From Streptomyces sp. A0642 (GTDB taxonomy: Bacteria; Actinomycetota; Actinomycetes; Streptomycetales; Streptomycetaceae), in the NCBI RefSeq assembly GCF_004795105.1, contig NZ_SSBL01000026.1, positions 1-64,000 of the forward strand: a DNA stretch of 64,000 nucleotides. Direction: 5' to 3'. Positions 1-23,040 of the stretch are shown one piece after another; the stretch's first letter is position 1, and every line of letters starts with the position of its first letter. Both the position numbers and the translations under genes were made by a program. The notes under the pieces are model-generated. The model was not told the origin of the DNA. It was given only the letters and a program-made list of their open reading frames with translations, and ran no database searches.

Positions 1-4072
<4,072 letters not shown>

Positions 4073-4121
4073 ATCGGTCTCACCGAGTCCTTTGGGGTCA
4101 GATGACGGCAGCGTGCCCATG

Positions 4122-7100
4122 TCAGGCGAGGCCGAGTTCCTGGTCGATGAAGGCGAGGACGTCCTCGGCGGACGCCTCGTCGAGCGAGTCCCGCACGGCG
4201 GCCACCCCCGTTTCGCCGCTCTGAAGGGTGTTCAGCGTGTCGAGGAGGGTCTGGAGCCGCGAGGTGATGCGGCTGCTCCGGATCTCCTCGAGGTCCAGCG
4301 ACCCGACCAGTTCCTCGAACCGGTCGACCTCCGCGAGGACCGGCGTCGCGGTGTCGTCGCTGTCGGGGAAGAGCCGGGTGTGCAGGTGGTCGGCGAGCGC
4401 GGTGGGGGTCGCGTAGTCGAAGACCAGTGTCGCGGGCAGTTGGGCGCCCGTGGCGGCGGTCAGGGCCTGGCGCAGTTCCACGGCGGCGACGGAGTCGAAC
4501 CCGAGGTCCTCGAAGGCGCGTTGCGGGTCGAGGTGGGCGGGGGCGTCGTAACCGAGCAGCGTCGCGACGCGGGTGCGGACGAGGTCGAGCAGGGCGCGCC
4601 CGCGTTCGGCGGCGGACAGGCCGGCGAGCCGTTTCATCAGATCGTCCGCGTCGGAGGCGGCGGCGTCGGGCGACGCGGTGAGGACCTGCCGCACGTCGTC
4701 GAGCGCGTCGAGCAGCGGGCGGGATCGGGCGAGCGTGTACGTGGGGGCGAAGCGGGACCAGTCGAACTCCGCGACGACGAGGTGGCTCTCGTCGTGCTCC
4801 AGCGCCTGCTTCAGCGCGCCGATGGCGAGGCGGGGGTCCATCGCGGGGGCGCCGATGCGTTCCATCACGGCGGCGAGTTCGGCGTCGACCATGCCGCCCT
4901 GCCAGGAACTCCAGGCCACGGAGGTGGCGGTGAGTCCGCGGGCGCGGCGGTGGTGCGCGAGGGCGTCGAGGTGGGCGTTGGCGGCCGCGTAGGCGGCCTG
5001 CCCGGAGCTGCCCCAGACAGCGGCTCCCGAGGAGAAGAGCACGAACGCGTCGAGGGGGCGGTCGCCCAGGAGGTCGTCGAGGTGCCGCGCCCCGGTGACC
5101 TTCGCATGGCCGACGGCGGCGAACTCGTCCTCGGTCAGTTCGGTGAGCGGTGCCATGCGCTGCATGGCACCGGCCGCGTGCACGACGGTGGTCAGCGGCA
5201 GGTCCTCGGGTACGGCGTCGAGGACCCGGGCCAGTGCGGCACGGTCGGTGACGTCGCAGGCCGCGAGGGTCACCCGGGTGCCGGACGCCTCCAGTTCGGC
5301 TGCCAGGGCGCGGGCCCCTTCGGCCGCGGCTCCGTGCCGGCTGAGGAGCAGCAGGTGCGCGATGCCGTCGGCGGCGAGCATGCGGGCGACGTGCGCGCCG
5401 AGGCCGCCGGTGCCGCCCGTGATCAGCGCGGTGCCGTGCGACGGGCTGGCCCGGACCGGAGTGCGGTCGCCCAGCGGGGCCCGGACCAGCCGACGGGCGA
5501 GGATCCCGCCGGAACGCAGGGCCGCCGCGTCCTCGCCGGTGGCGCCCGAGAGCAGGTCGCAGAGGCGGTGCAGATCGTCCGGGCCCGGCTCGGCCGGGAG
5601 GTCGGCGATACCGCCCCAGGTGTCGGGGTGGTCGAGGGCGAGGCCGCCGCCGAGGCCCCAGAACGGGCTCTGTTCCGGGGCGGTCAGCTCCGTGGAGCGG
5701 GAGGCGGCGACGGCGGACTGCGTGACGCACCACAGCCTCGGGGCGTCCGGGATGCCGGCGAGCGCCTGCACGAGGGTGACGGTGGCCGTGAGGCCCCGGG
5801 TGAGGTGGGGATGCGCGGGCTCGGAGCGGTCGTCGAACGCGAGCAGGGACAGGACGCCGGCCGCGGGCTGTGCGGCGAGCCGGGCGGCCAGGTCGGCCCG
5901 GCTCTGGCCGGGGACCGTCTCGATGACGTGGGGGGATGCGCCGCGTTCGATGAGTGCGGCCAGGATCGCGGTGACCGTGGCGGTCTCGGCCTGGCCTTCG
6001 GCGACGGCGACGAGCCAGGGGGCGTCAAGTACCGGGCCGGTGGCGGCCGGTGCGGTGACGGGCTGCCAGATGACGCGGTAGCGGAGGTTGTCGAGAGCCG
6101 ACCTCTCCTGGTGGAGCCGGCGCCAGCGTGCCATCGCCGGCAGGACCTCGCCGAGTGCGCCCTCGGCGACGGAGAGCCGGTCGGCGAGGGCGGTGACGTC
6201 CTCGCGTTCGACGGCCTCCCAGAAGGCGGCTCCGGCGGGGTCCGCCGCGCTGTCGGGGGCCTCCTGGGTCCCGGGGCGCTCCAGCCAGTAGCCCTGGCGC
6301 TGGAAGGGGTAGGTGGGCAGCGTGACCCGGTGGGCGCCCCGGCCCGCGAAGAAGCCGTCCCAGTCGACCGGAGTGCCGTGCGCGTGGGCCTGGGCCACGG
6401 CGGTGACCAGCGTGCGTTCCTCGTCGCGGGCGCGGCGCAGGGCGGGGACGCACAGGGCGCCGTCGTCGGTCGCCAGGCAGTCCGCCGCCATGGGGGTGAG
6501 TGCCGCGTCGGGACCGATCTCGATGAGGACACGGGCCCCTTCGGCGTGCAGGGCGCGTACGCCGTCGTGGAAACGGACCGCTTCGCGGACGTGGCGGACC
6601 CAGTAGTCGGCCGAGGTGAGCTCATCGGGTCCGGCGAGCCGGCCGGTCACGTTGGAGACGACGGGCAGCCGAGGCGCGTGGTACGTCATCCGGGCGGCGA
6701 CGTCCCGGAAGGCGTCGAGCATGGGTTCCATGAGCGGCGAGTGGAAGGCGTGCGACACGCTCAGCCGCTTCGTCCGGCGCCCCAGACCCGCGAAGTGCTC
6801 CGCGAGCGCCAGCGTCTCCTTCTCCTCCCCCGACACCACCACCGCCGACGGACCGTTCACCGCCGCCAGCCCCACCCCGTCGCCCAGCAGCGGAAGCACC
6901 TCCGCCTCCGAGGCGGCCACCGCCACCATCGCCCCGCCGGCCGGCAAGGCCTGCATCAACCGGCCACGCGCGACGACGAGTTCGGCGGCATCGGCCAGCG
7001 ACAGCACACCGGCCACGTACGCGGCCGTCACCTCACCGATCGAATGCCCGGCCACCACATCGGGCCGCACACCCCACGACTCCACCAACCGGAACAACGC

Positions 7101-8978
7101 CGTCTCCACCGCGAACAACCCGGCCTGAGCGAACATCGTCCCGTTCAGCAGCTCCGAGTCCTCGCCCCACACCACCTCACGCAGACTCCGGCCCAGGCGG
7201 GCGTCCAGCTCACCCACCACCGCGTCAAAGGCCTCCGCGAACACCGGGAACGCCTCGTACAGTCCGCGGCCCATCCCCAGTCGCTGCGCACCCTGCCCCG
7301 TGAAGAGGAACGCCGTCAGGCCCTCCGTGGAAGAGCCCGCCGCCGTCGCGGCCTCCCCGCACTCCCGTCCCGCCGCCAGGTCCGACAGCGCCCGCACCGC
7401 CACCTCACGGTCCGCGGCCACCACCACCGCACGGTGGTCGAGCACCGCACGCGTCGTCCCCAGCGAATATCCGACATCCACCAACGACTCCTCCGGATGC
7501 GCCTCCATATGCGCGAGGAGGCGGCCCGCCTGCGCGGCGAGGGCTTCGGAGGTCTTGCCGGAGAAGGGCAGCGGGATCAGCGCGGCCGTCACGGTGGGTG
7601 GGGCCGGTGTTCCGGAGTCGTCGGCCGCGGGCGCCTCTTCGAGGATGACGTGGGCGTTCGTGCCGCTGAGTCCGAAGGCGGAGACGGCGCCACGGCGCGG
7701 ACGGCCGAGGTCGGGCCAGGCCATGGCTTCGGTGAGCAGGGAGATGTTGCCCGCGGACCAGTCGGCCTTCGGCGTCGGACCGTCCACGTGCAGGGTGCGG
7801 GGCAGGATGCCGTGCCGCATGGCCTGCACCATCTTGATGATTCCGCCGACGCCTGCGGCGGCCTGGGCGTGCCCGATGTTCGACTTGACCGAGCCGAGCC
7901 ACAGCGGCCGGTCGGCGGGGCGGCCCTGGCCGTATGTGGCGAGCAGGGCCTGCGCCTCGATCGGATCGCCCAGCGTGGTCCCGGTGCCGTGGGCCTCGAC
8001 CGCGTCGACCTGGTCGGCGGTCAGCTGGGCGGCGGCCAGCGCCTGGTGGATCAGTCGCTGCTGTGCGGGGCCGTTGGGTGCGGTGAGGCCGTTGCTGGCC
8101 CCGTCCGAGTTGACGGCGCTGCCCCGGACGACGGCGAGCACCCGGTGTCCCCGGCGCCGGGCGTCACTGAGCCGTTCGACGACGAGCATGCCGACGCCTT
8201 CGCCCCAGCCGGTGCCGTCGGCGGCCGCGGCGAAGGATTTGCAGCGGCCGTCGGGGGCGAGGCCGCGTTCCTGGCTGAAGCCCACGAAGGAGGTGGGGGT
8301 GGCCATCACCGTCACTCCGCCGACCAGGGCCAGGTCGCACTCGCCGGTGCGCAGCGACTTGACCGCCCAGTCGAGGGCGACGAGGGAGGACGAGCAGGCC
8401 GTGTCGACGGTGACGGCCGGTCCCTGGAGTCCGAGGGTGTACGAGATACGGCCGGAGGCGACGCTGGCCAGGCCGCCGGTGCCGCCGTCGGTGGCGTAGT
8501 CGTGGTAGACGACACCGGCGAACACTCCGGTGAGGGAGCCCTTGAGCGAGAGGGGGTCCACTCCGGCGTGTTCGAGGGCCTCCCACGACGTCTCCAGCAG
8601 CAGGCGCTGCTGGGGGTCGGTCTCGCGGGCGTCCTTGGGGCTCATTTTGAAGAAGTCGGCGTCGAACCGGTCGGCGTCGTGGAGGAAGCCGCCCTCGCGG
8701 GCGTAGGTGTGTCCGGGCGTGGCGGGTTCGGGGTCGTACAGCCCGTCCACGTCCCAGCCCCGGTTGACCGGAAAGGCCGAGATGCCGTCCCGGCCGTCGG
8801 CCACGAGTTCCCACAGCTCGTCGGGGGAGGTCACACCGCCGGGGTAGCGGCAGCTCATGCCGACGATCGCCATCGGCTCGTGGTCCCGGGCCTCGGCTTC
8901 GCGCAGCCGGCGCTTCACCTGGCGCAGGTCGGCGGTGGCCCGCTGGAGGTAGTCGCGAAGCTTGTCCTGGGTTGCCAT
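4122..8978 (-). CDS. Type I PKS D, one module KS-AT-KR-ACP
   Basis: 1618-aa single-module PKS. ATG at 8978 follows GAGGTACAG, a good RBS; the frame stays open further upstream but that part is not needed. Order: docking helix (1-33), KS (about 35-460; TACSSS, HGTGT, NIGH), AT (about 554-850; GHSIGE near 644, HAFHSPLM near 743, malonyl type), KR (NADPH motif TGGTGGLG near 1184; Ser, Tyr and Asn of the catalytic set present around 1315-1335), ACP (GFDSVAAVEL, Ser near 1495) and a C-terminal docking segment ending in ELGLA. The KR lacks LDD and has Trp before the active site (VWGSSGQAAY), the pattern of A1-type ketoreductases. There is no DH, so the module should leave a beta-hydroxyl of L configuration. 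It sits 172 bp after PKS C, and the docking helices suggest the order C, D, E. Confidence 0.95.
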   Translation of the reverse strand: MATQDKLRDYLQRATADLRQVKRRLREAEARDHEPMAIVGMSCRYPGGVTSPDELWELVADGRDGISAFPVNRGWDVDGLYDPEPATPGHTYAREGGFLHDADRFDADFFKMSPKDARETDPQQRLLLETSWEALEHAGVDPLSLKGSLTGVFAGVVYHDYATDGGTGGLASVASGRISYTLGLQGPAVTVDTACSSSLVALDWAVKSLRTGECDLALVGGVTVMATPTSFVGFSQERGLAPDGRCKSFAAAADGTGWGEGVGMLVVERLSDARRRGHRVLAVVRGSAVNSDGASNGLTAPNGPAQQRLIHQALAAAQLTADQVDAVEAHGTGTTLGDPIEAQALLATYGQGRPADRPLWLGSVKSNIGHAQAAAGVGGIIKMVQAMRHGILPRTLHVDGPTPKADWSAGNISLLTEAMAWPDLGRPRRGAVSAFGLSGTNAHVILEEAPAADDSGTPAPPTVTAALIPLPFSGKTSEALAAQAGRLLAHMEAHPEESLVDVGYSLGTTRAVLDHRAVVVAADREVAVRALSDLAAGRECGEAATAAGSSTEGLTAFLFTGQGAQRLGMGRGLYEAFPVFAEAFDAVVGELDARLGRSLREVVWGEDSELLNGTMFAQAGLFAVETALFRLVESWGVRPDVVAGHSIGEVTAAYVAGVLSLADAAELVVARGRLMQALPAGGAMVAVAASEAEVLPLLGDGVGLAAVNGPSAVVVSGEEKETLALAEHFAGLGRRTKRLSVSHAFHSPLMEPMLDAFRDVAARMTYHAPRLPVVSNVTGRLAGPDELTSADYWVRHVREAVRFHDGVRALHAEGARVLIEIGPDAALTPMAADCLATDDGALCVPALRRARDEERTLVTAVAQAHAHGTPVDWDGFFAGRGAHRVTLPTYPFQRQGYWLERPGTQEAPDSAADPAGAAFWEAVEREDVTALADRLSVAEGALGEVLPAMARWRRLHQERSALDNLRYRVIWQPVTAPAATGPVLDAPWLVAVAEGQAETATVTAILAALIERGASPHVIETVPGQSRADLAARLAAQPAAGVLSLLAFDDRSEPAHPHLTRGLTATVTLVQALAGIPDAPRLWCVTQSAVAASRSTELTAPEQSPFWGLGGGLALDHPDTWGGIADLPAEPGPDDLHRLCDLLSGATGEDAAALRSGGILARRLVRAPLGDRTPVRASPSHGTALITGGTGGLGAHVARMLAADGIAHLLLLSRHGAAAEGARALAAELEASGTRVTLAACDVTDRAALARVLDAVPEDLPLTTVVHAAGAMQRMAPLTELTEDEFAAVGHAKVTGARHLDDLLGDRPLDAFVLFSSGAAVWGSSGQAAYAAANAHLDALAHHRRARGLTATSVAWSSWQGGMVDAELAAVMERIGAPAMDPRLAIGALKQALEHDESHLVVAEFDWSRFAPTYTLARSRPLLDALDDVRQVLTASPDAAASDADDLMKRLAGLSAAERGRALLDLVRTRVATLLGYDAPAHLDPQRAFEDLGFDSVAAVELRQALTAATGAQLPATLVFDYATPTALADHLHTRLFPDSDDTATPVLAEVDRFEELVGSLDLEEIRSSRITSRLQTLLDTLNTLQSGETGVAAVRDSLDEASAEDVLAFIDQELGLA

Positions 8979-9150
8979 CTGTACCTCAACCAATCTCGGT
9001 GCGGGTGTCGGCCGTGCCGGGCGGGACCGGTGCCGTGACCGGCGGGTTTGCGAACGGGTGGGGGTGTAACGGGGCGGAGGGCTCTCGTCGGTCCGGCGGG
9101 CCTGTGGCGGGGAGGGGCCGGCCACGGTCCGGCGGCCGTGTCGGTGGTCG

Positions 9151-19716
<10,566 letters not shown>

Positions 19717-19772
19717 CGAGCATGCCCTCCTGTGTCATGACGTTCAGCGGACCGCGGACCCGAGCAAATGAC

Positions 19773-19799
19773 GGAATGAGCGGAATGAAGAGAATGAAG
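19773..19799. repeat. Three tandem 9-bp repeats in PKS C leader
   Basis: GGAATGAGC, GGAATGAAG and AGAATGAAG lie head to tail 57-83 bp upstream of the PKS C start codon, on the opposite strand to its mRNA. They may be part of the 5' leader or promoter. No function can be read from the sequence. Confidence 0.6.
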
Positions 19800-19815
19800 T
19801 GTGGGACCACTCGGA

Positions 19816-19853
19816 AAATTACGGTGCCGGTGGACCTGTTGCCCACCCCTTAG
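19816..19853 (-). promoter_or_regulatory. Putative LAL box and -10 for PKS C
   Basis: Reading toward PKS C, CTAAGGGG (complement of 19846-19853) is followed after 24 nt by TAATTT (complement of 19816-19821), a plausible -10. The spacing matches the 23-nt spacing seen at the ACP and PKS A promoters. Inferred from the recurring motif only. Confidence 0.5.
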
Positions 19854-20053
19854 TCGTGCCCGGGGTCCCCACAATCGGGCCCCTGCCCCGCCCGGGTCAC
19901 CCCAGAGCCCGGGCGGCGGCGCCGGCCCGTCCCCGCAGGTGCCGCACGGGCGAGAGGGGTGCGGACGACCATCCCCACCTGCGCGGGAGCGTGCGGGCGG
20001 GGAGGACGTACCCGGTATCCGCTGCCGCCGGCCCGCTCCGCGCGACGCCCTCA

Positions 20054-20098
20054 TAGGGGCGAGTAGGGGTACTGGTTCCGGCCCGCCGGGACTAGCGT
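20054..20098 (+). promoter_or_regulatory. Putative paired LAL box and -10 for the ACP operon
   Basis: TAGGGG at 20054-20059 and again at 20064-20069 (10-nt period, one helical turn), followed after exactly 23 nt by TAGCGT at 20093-20098. The same box, spacing and -10 occur upstream of PKS A. About 137 bp remain to the ACP start codon. Confidence 0.6.
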
Positions 20099-20235
20099 CG
20101 GGGCCCGGTATCCCATTCCTGCCGAGCACGTGGGCGACCGGCTGCCCGCAGTCGGATTCCGTAGCCGCGGACCCGGTGCGGTCCGGCGATCCCGGAACAT
20201 TCCTCCACCCCTTCGCGCCTGAAACCGGAGCCCTC

Positions 20236-20472
20236 ATGTGGGATGAACAGTTCGACATTCTCCTTCGGAAGCAGTTGTCCTTCCTCCCCCCGGACGAGGC
20301 GATCACGGGGGACATGCGACTGCGCGATTTCGGTCTCGATTCACTGGGCATGATCGAGCTGCTCGCCGGTCTCGAATCCGCTTACGACGTGCACTTCCGC
20401 GACGAGGCGCTCTCCCTGGAGATATTCGAGACCCCGGACGTGCTCTGGAACGCACTGCAACGTCTGCGCTGA
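20236..20472 (+). CDS. Free-standing acyl carrier protein (VinL-like)
   Basis: 78-aa discrete carrier protein. ATG at 20236 starts MWDEQFDIL; the frame is open upstream but without carrier homology. The phosphopantetheine site is Ser36 in FGLDSLGMIE, followed by the usual helix-3 acidic patch. In vicenistatin-type pathways a stand-alone ACP carries the amino-acid starter while it is loaded, decarboxylated, N-capped and passed to the PKS. The presence here of two adenylation enzymes, a PLP decarboxylase and a VinK-like transferase makes that the likely role. It is the first gene of an operon, with an IS630-like ORF beginning 11 bp after its stop and then an adenylation enzyme. The carrier assignment is firm; the starter role is inferred from context. 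Confidence 0.9.
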   Translation: MWDEQFDILLRKQLSFLPPDEAITGDMRLRDFGLDSLGMIELLAGLESAYDVHFRDEALSLEIFETPDVLWNALQRLR

Positions 20473-20483
20473 GGGCCGGGGTC

Positions 20484-21389
20484 ATGCACAGCGTTCCCGC
20501 GCTCCGTCTCCGGGAGGGCGACCTGGCCCGGCTGGAGGCCCTGACCCGCATGTCGACGGCGCCGGCCGGGCTCGTCCGACGGGCCAGGATCGTGCTGCTC
20601 GCCGCGGCGGGGCTCTCGAACACGGAGATCGCGACCCTGTTGCGGGTGTCCCGTCCGACCGTCATCAAGTGGCGTTCCAGGTATGCGGATTCCGGGATCA
20701 CGGCGCTGGGTGATCTGCCCCGGCCGGGGCGTCCGCCGACGGTGGACGAAGTGGCGGTGCTCGTCGCCACGCTCGCCGACGGCGCCAGGCCCCCGGCACG
20801 GCTGCGGGCCCCGTACTGGTCCTCGCGCATGCTCGCCGAGGAGTTGGGGATCGCGCACTCCACGGTGTCGCGCGTGTGGCGCAAGTGGGGGGTGCGTCCG
20901 CACCGCCCCGAGACCTTCCAACTGCCTTCCGTACCGCCTCTGCCGCCCGGGGCGCACCGCCGGGTGATCGGTGTCTTCCGCGCCTCGTCGTGGAACGCGG
21001 TGGTGCTGCGGGCGGACGACCACGCGGGGCACCGGGCCGAGGAGCGGTTCCGCCCCCTGCTGGTCGACCGGGCCGGACCGGGGGCCCACAGCGCCTCCGC
21101 ACCGGGCGACTTCCTGACCCTCCTGGACACGGTCGCGCAGGCTCACCCCTACCCGCGGCTGCACGTGCTCCTGGACGGGCCGGGCGCGGTTCGCTCCAGG
21201 CGTGTACGCGAGTGGCTGGCGAGGAATCCACGCGTCTCCCTGCACCACGCGCCGGCCACCCGCTCCCGGGCCGATCTCGCCGAGGTCCTGCTGCGGCTCG
21301 CGGGCAGCAGCGGGCACCGTCCCACCCCATCCATCCACCGCCATCCGGGGACCACTCATGGACCAGACGTCGGCCCACGCCCTCTATGA
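20484..21389 (+). CDS. IS630-transposase-like HTH protein, shortened catalytic half
   Basis: 301-aa protein with the N-terminal half of an IS630-family transposase. It has a first HTH (about 30-62, GLSNTEIATLLRVSRPTV) with the RPGRPPT linker, then a winged HTH (about 110-135, SSRMLAEELGIAHSTVSRVW). The C-terminal half is recognisable but compact. A D is in RADDH, a second in VLLDGPG where the family has DNYATH, and an E in ADLAEV, so a DDE-like triad could be traced, but the usual stretch between the first two acids is shortened by tens of residues. No terminal inverted repeats are seen. It lies 11 bp after the ACP gene and overlaps the next gene by 32 bp. That tight operon fit suggests a retained, perhaps domesticated, DNA-binding protein rather than a fresh insertion. 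Function unknown. Confidence 0.75.
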   Translation: MHSVPALRLREGDLARLEALTRMSTAPAGLVRRARIVLLAAAGLSNTEIATLLRVSRPTVIKWRSRYADSGITALGDLPRPGRPPTVDEVAVLVATLADGARPPARLRAPYWSSRMLAEELGIAHSTVSRVWRKWGVRPHRPETFQLPSVPPLPPGAHRRVIGVFRASSWNAVVLRADDHAGHRAEERFRPLLVDRAGPGAHSASAPGDFLTLLDTVAQAHPYPRLHVLLDGPGAVRSRRVREWLARNPRVSLHHAPATRSRADLAEVLLRLAGSSGHRPTPSIHRHPGTTHGPDVGPRPL

Positions 21390-22911
21390 CCGTTTCCTGC
21401 GCGGGCTCGCGCGGTCCCCGCAGGGGGTGGCCGTCCGTGTCGGTGCCACCTCGTTGACGTACACGGAGCTGTACGACCGGGCGCTGATCCGGGCGGGCTC
21501 GCTGCTGGCCGGACTGCCGCAGCGCCCGGCCGCGGTGGGCGTGCTCGCGGGCAAGGGGCTCGACGCCTACACGAACATCCTCGCCTGCCTGTTCACCGGA
21601 ATCACGATGGTTCCGCTGCAGCCGTCCTTCCCGGTGCTCCGCACCCTCCAGATGCTCGAAGCGGCCGGAGTGGAAGCGCTGTTCGTGGACGCCGAGGCGG
21701 TGACGGCGCTGGAGAAGCTACGGGCCGAAGGCGTCGCACTTCCCGCACTGGTGGACGGGGCGGCCGCAGGTGACGTCGTCGGGGTGATCGCACCCGATCC
21801 GGCCTCACGCCTGGCGCGCCCCCGGCTGGTGGCGCCCGACGACATCGCCTATGTGCTCTTCACCTCCGGTTCCACGGGGCGGCCCAAGGGTGTGCCGGTC
21901 ACCCATGCCAACGGCGCCCACTACTTCGGCCTCCTCGACGCGCGGTACGACTTCGGACCGCACGACGTTTTCTCCCAGAACTTCGATCTGAACTTCGACT
22001 GCGCGATGTTCGACCTGTTCTGCGCGTGGGGCGCCGGCGCCACCCTGGTGCCCGTTCCGGCGGGCGCCTACCGGGACCTGCCCGGCTTCGTCGCCGAGCA
22101 GGGCGTCACGGTCTGGTTCTCCACCCCCAGCGTGATCGGCCTGATCCGCCGCACGGGCCGGCTCACGGGCGGCGCACTGCCCTCGCTGCGCTGGAGCTTC
22201 TTCGCGGGCGAGGCGGTGACCTGTCAGGACGTGACGGACTGGCAGCGTGCGGCGAGGGACTCGGCCATCGAGAACCTCTACGGTCCGACCGAGCTGACGA
22301 TCACCATCACCCGGCACCGGTGGTCTCCCGAGCGCTCACCCGGGATCTCGGTCGCCGGTGTCGTCCCGATCGGTCCGGTGCACGCGGGGCACGCGTGGAT
22401 GCTGCTCGGCACGGACGGCGAACCGGATCCGTCGGAAGGCGAGTTGTGCGTGGCCGGGCCGCAGCTCACCTCCGGATATCTGGACCCCGCAGATGACGCG
22501 GGCCGCTTCGTGGAGCGGGACGGAGTCCGTTACTACCGGACGGGCGACCGGATCCGGCGGGGCGAGGAAGACCAGTTGCTCTACCTCGGCCGACTGGACC
22601 AGCAGGTCCAGGTCCGCGGCGTGCGGATCGAGCTGGCGGAGATCGACGAGGCGCTGCGCCGGTGCCCGGGGGTGGACGACGCCGTCGCGGTGCCCGTGCC
22701 CTCCGAGCAGGGCATCACGCTGGCGGCGTTCCAGACCGGAGAGCGCGTGCCGCCCGTCGCCCTGGCCCGCGAGCTGAGCCGGACCCTCCCCCGGGCGGCC
22801 CTTCCCCAGCACTTCTTCCACCTGACGGAATTCCCGCTCAACTCCAACCGCAAGATCGACCGCCGCGCCCTGCTGGACCGCGCGCTCGAACTGCTCGGCC
22901 GGCCTCGCTGA
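21358..22911 (+). CDS. Amino-acid adenylation enzyme (VinM-like)
   Basis: 517-aa stand-alone adenylation protein of the NRPS A-domain type. ATG at 21358 lies inside the end of the preceding ORF. Core motifs: A3 LFTSGSTGRPKG (about 163-174), A4 region NFDLNFDCAMFD with the Asp that usually binds an alpha-amino group, A5 NLYGPTELT, A7 YYRTGDRI, A8 QVRGVRIELAEID and A10 NSNRKIDRR with the catalytic Lys. There is no fused carrier domain. In the vicenistatin pathway a second adenylation enzyme attaches an amino acid (alanine there) to the free amine of the ACP-bound starter, protecting it during chain growth. Position in the ACP operon, with a separate starter-loading enzyme elsewhere, fits that role. 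Substrate identity is not proven by the sequence. Confidence 0.85.
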   Translation: MDQTSAHALYDRFLRGLARSPQGVAVRVGATSLTYTELYDRALIRAGSLLAGLPQRPAAVGVLAGKGLDAYTNILACLFTGITMVPLQPSFPVLRTLQMLEAAGVEALFVDAEAVTALEKLRAEGVALPALVDGAAAGDVVGVIAPDPASRLARPRLVAPDDIAYVLFTSGSTGRPKGVPVTHANGAHYFGLLDARYDFGPHDVFSQNFDLNFDCAMFDLFCAWGAGATLVPVPAGAYRDLPGFVAEQGVTVWFSTPSVIGLIRRTGRLTGGALPSLRWSFFAGEAVTCQDVTDWQRAARDSAIENLYGPTELTITITRHRWSPERSPGISVAGVVPIGPVHAGHAWMLLGTDGEPDPSEGELCVAGPQLTSGYLDPADDAGRFVERDGVRYYRTGDRIRRGEEDQLLYLGRLDQQVQVRGVRIELAEIDEALRRCPGVDDAVAVPVPSEQGITLAAFQTGERVPPVALARELSRTLPRAALPQHFFHLTEFPLNSNRKIDRRALLDRALELLGRPR

Positions 22912-22955
22912 ATCCCGGGCGGGGCAAGGCTCCCGGCCTCGGTCCGCCTCCAATG

Positions 22956-23004
22956 GGTACGCGACACGCCGACGCGTACCTGATACGCTCAGCGTGTTAC
23001 GTAC
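22956..23004. promoter_or_regulatory. Operator-like palindromes upstream of MFS exporter
   Basis: GGTACGCG (22956-22963) is inverted at 22973-22980. A 29-bp imperfect palindrome, GTAC...GTAC, spans 22976-23004 with the perfect core ACGCT-C-AGCGT at 22985-22995. The 8-mer TGATACGC (22981-22988) recurs inverted in front of the nearby tetR gene, so this is a good candidate operator for that repressor. Confidence 0.6.
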
Positions 23005-23040
23005 CCAGGGTCATGACGCAGGAAGGCATGGACGTTTGCC

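Larger units (their letters stand above)
19717..20235. promoter_or_regulatory. Divergent promoter region between PKS C and ACP operons
   Basis: 519 bp without a convincing gene, between start codons that point away from each other. It holds the motif pair at 20054-20069, the single box at 19846-19853 and the 9-bp repeats at 19773-19799. I see no RNA gene or coding signal in the rest. Confidence 0.75.

Noticed and set aside
20484..21389. An intact insertion sequence
   Set aside because: No terminal inverted repeats or target duplication were found, and spacing fits an operon gene.
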